Positions 33,514 to 33,848 of a stretch of 33,848 bases of DNA are shown here, in pieces. Source of the stretch: an uncultured Bacteroidales bacterium (GTDB lineage Bacteria > Bacteroidota > Bacteroidia > Bacteroidales > Bacteroidaceae); assembly GCA_937906165.1 (NCBI GenBank), contig CALCYA010000128.1, positions 1-33,848 on the forward strand, in the 5' to 3' direction. Position 1 is the first letter of the stretch, and the number at the start of each line of letters is the position of its first letter. The translations under genes were made by a program, and so were the position numbers. The notes under the pieces were generated by a model. That model worked only from the letters and a program-made list of their open reading frames with translations. It did no database searches and had not been told where the DNA came from.

Positions 33514-33786
33514 ATGTACACCCTAAAAATCACAAGTCAATTCAAAAAGGACTTGAAAAGAATACAGAATAACGCGACTAAGATAAAGCACCTTAAGGAA
33601 GTTCTTCAGCTGTTGGAACGCGACGGCATGCTACCCGAGAGGTTCAAGCCGCACAAACTTGTTGGCGGCTACGAGGGGTTCATGGAATGTCACGTTGAAA
33701 ATGATTTATTGCTTATATGGCTTAACCTTGAGGAGATGACAATCAACCTGGTACGTCTCGGGAGCCATTCTGAACTTTTCAAATGA
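33514..33786 (+). CDS. yafQ: YafQ/RelE-type toxin (ribosome-dependent mRNA endonuclease)
   Basis: A 90-aa protein from ATG 33514; a TTG at 33496 would overlap the antitoxin. The YafQ pattern is clear: SQFKKDLKRIQ, then PHKLVGGYEGFMECHVENDLLLIW, then RLGSHSELF. H47, H60, D64, H85 and F89 match the spacing of the YafQ active-site residues, so it is probably functional. It would cut mRNA on the ribosome when released from the antitoxin. A heptamer follows immediately after its TGA stop. Confidently a toxin; the exact YafQ subgroup is by pattern only. Confidence 0.9.
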   Translation: MYTLKITSQFKKDLKRIQNNATKIKHLKEVLQLLERDGMLPERFKPHKLVGGYEGFMECHVENDLLLIWLNLEEMTINLVRLGSHSELFK

Positions 33787-33848
33787 TTGACGATTAACGA
33801 GACCCTCTCCGCAACTTCGTTGCTCGTCTCCCTAACACAGGGAGACAA
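33787..33848. repeat. repeat block 9, cut by the right edge
   Basis: Two heptamers (TTGACGA, TTAACGA) follow directly after the toxin stop. A family B unit at 33803 has arms GCAAC/GTTGC and the GTCTCCCT/AGGGAGAC hairpin, and reaches the window end. Confidence 0.85.

Overview
The window is a surface-polysaccharide (capsule/exopolysaccharide) locus of a Bacteroidota bacterium, probably order Bacteroidales. The evidence is a UpxY-type NusG-like antiterminator, a Wza/Wzc export pair, and promoters that fit the Bacteroidetes pattern (TTTG, about 20 nt, TAnnTTTG) rather than a sigma70 -35/-10. A Prevotella-like or Muribaculum-like host is plausible, but I cannot fix the genus. Nearly all genes lie on the minus strand, so transcription runs from about 32.5 kb down to a strong intrinsic terminator at 737-779.

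Layout in transcription order. (1) 32.5-30.2 kb: a good promoter, a leader of about 425 nt rich in palindromes, and an HNH-family protein of unknown role as first gene. (2) 30.2-26.5 kb: a CDP-glycerol phosphotransferase-like protein, an acyltransferase and the Wzx-type flippase, only 3-6 nt apart. (3) 26.5-25.7 kb: a compound stem-loop, a 39-codon ORF, a block of dispersed repeats and the 3' end of a lost acyltransferase. (4) 25.7-13.7 kb: a tightly packed AT-rich run of two phosphoethanolamine-transferase-like enzymes, three GT-A glycosyltransferases, an acyltransferase, a pyruvyl transferase, an unknown protein, a UDP-galactopyranose-mutase-like flavoprotein and a Wzy-type polymerase. (5) 13.5-9.2 kb: three GT4 glycosyltransferases separated by repeats. 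(6) 8.8-0.8 kb: UpxY, the initiating sugar-phosphate transferase, a PqqD/nucleotidyltransferase/HprK-like trio, and the Wza and Wzc exporters. A divergent RHH/YafQ toxin-antitoxin pair sits on the plus strand at the right edge.

Together the genes describe a Wzx/Wzy-dependent pathway. The sugar transferase loads the first sugar on undecaprenyl phosphate and the GTs extend the unit. Acyl, pyruvyl, phosphoethanolamine and perhaps glycerol-phosphate groups decorate it. Wzx flips it, Wzy polymerises it, and Wzc/Wza export it. Pyruvate together with phosphoethanolamine would give mixed charges, so a zwitterionic polymer is possible. Nucleotide-sugar synthesis genes are absent apart from the mutase-like enzyme.

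The most unusual part is the non-coding DNA. Nearly every larger gap is packed with three repeat families: (A) a stem-loop unit with a GGCTGCGGGTAAGC start; (B) a hairpin string beginning CCCTCTCCG, present 12 times, whose stem arms change in a compensatory way between copies; and (C) heptamer arrays that keep an ARCG core in strict 7-nt register. The heptamer arrays begin at, or run into, the stop codons of several genes. Other points of interest are the PqqD/NTase/HprK trio without any visible peptide substrate, and the HNH protein with its long structured leader.
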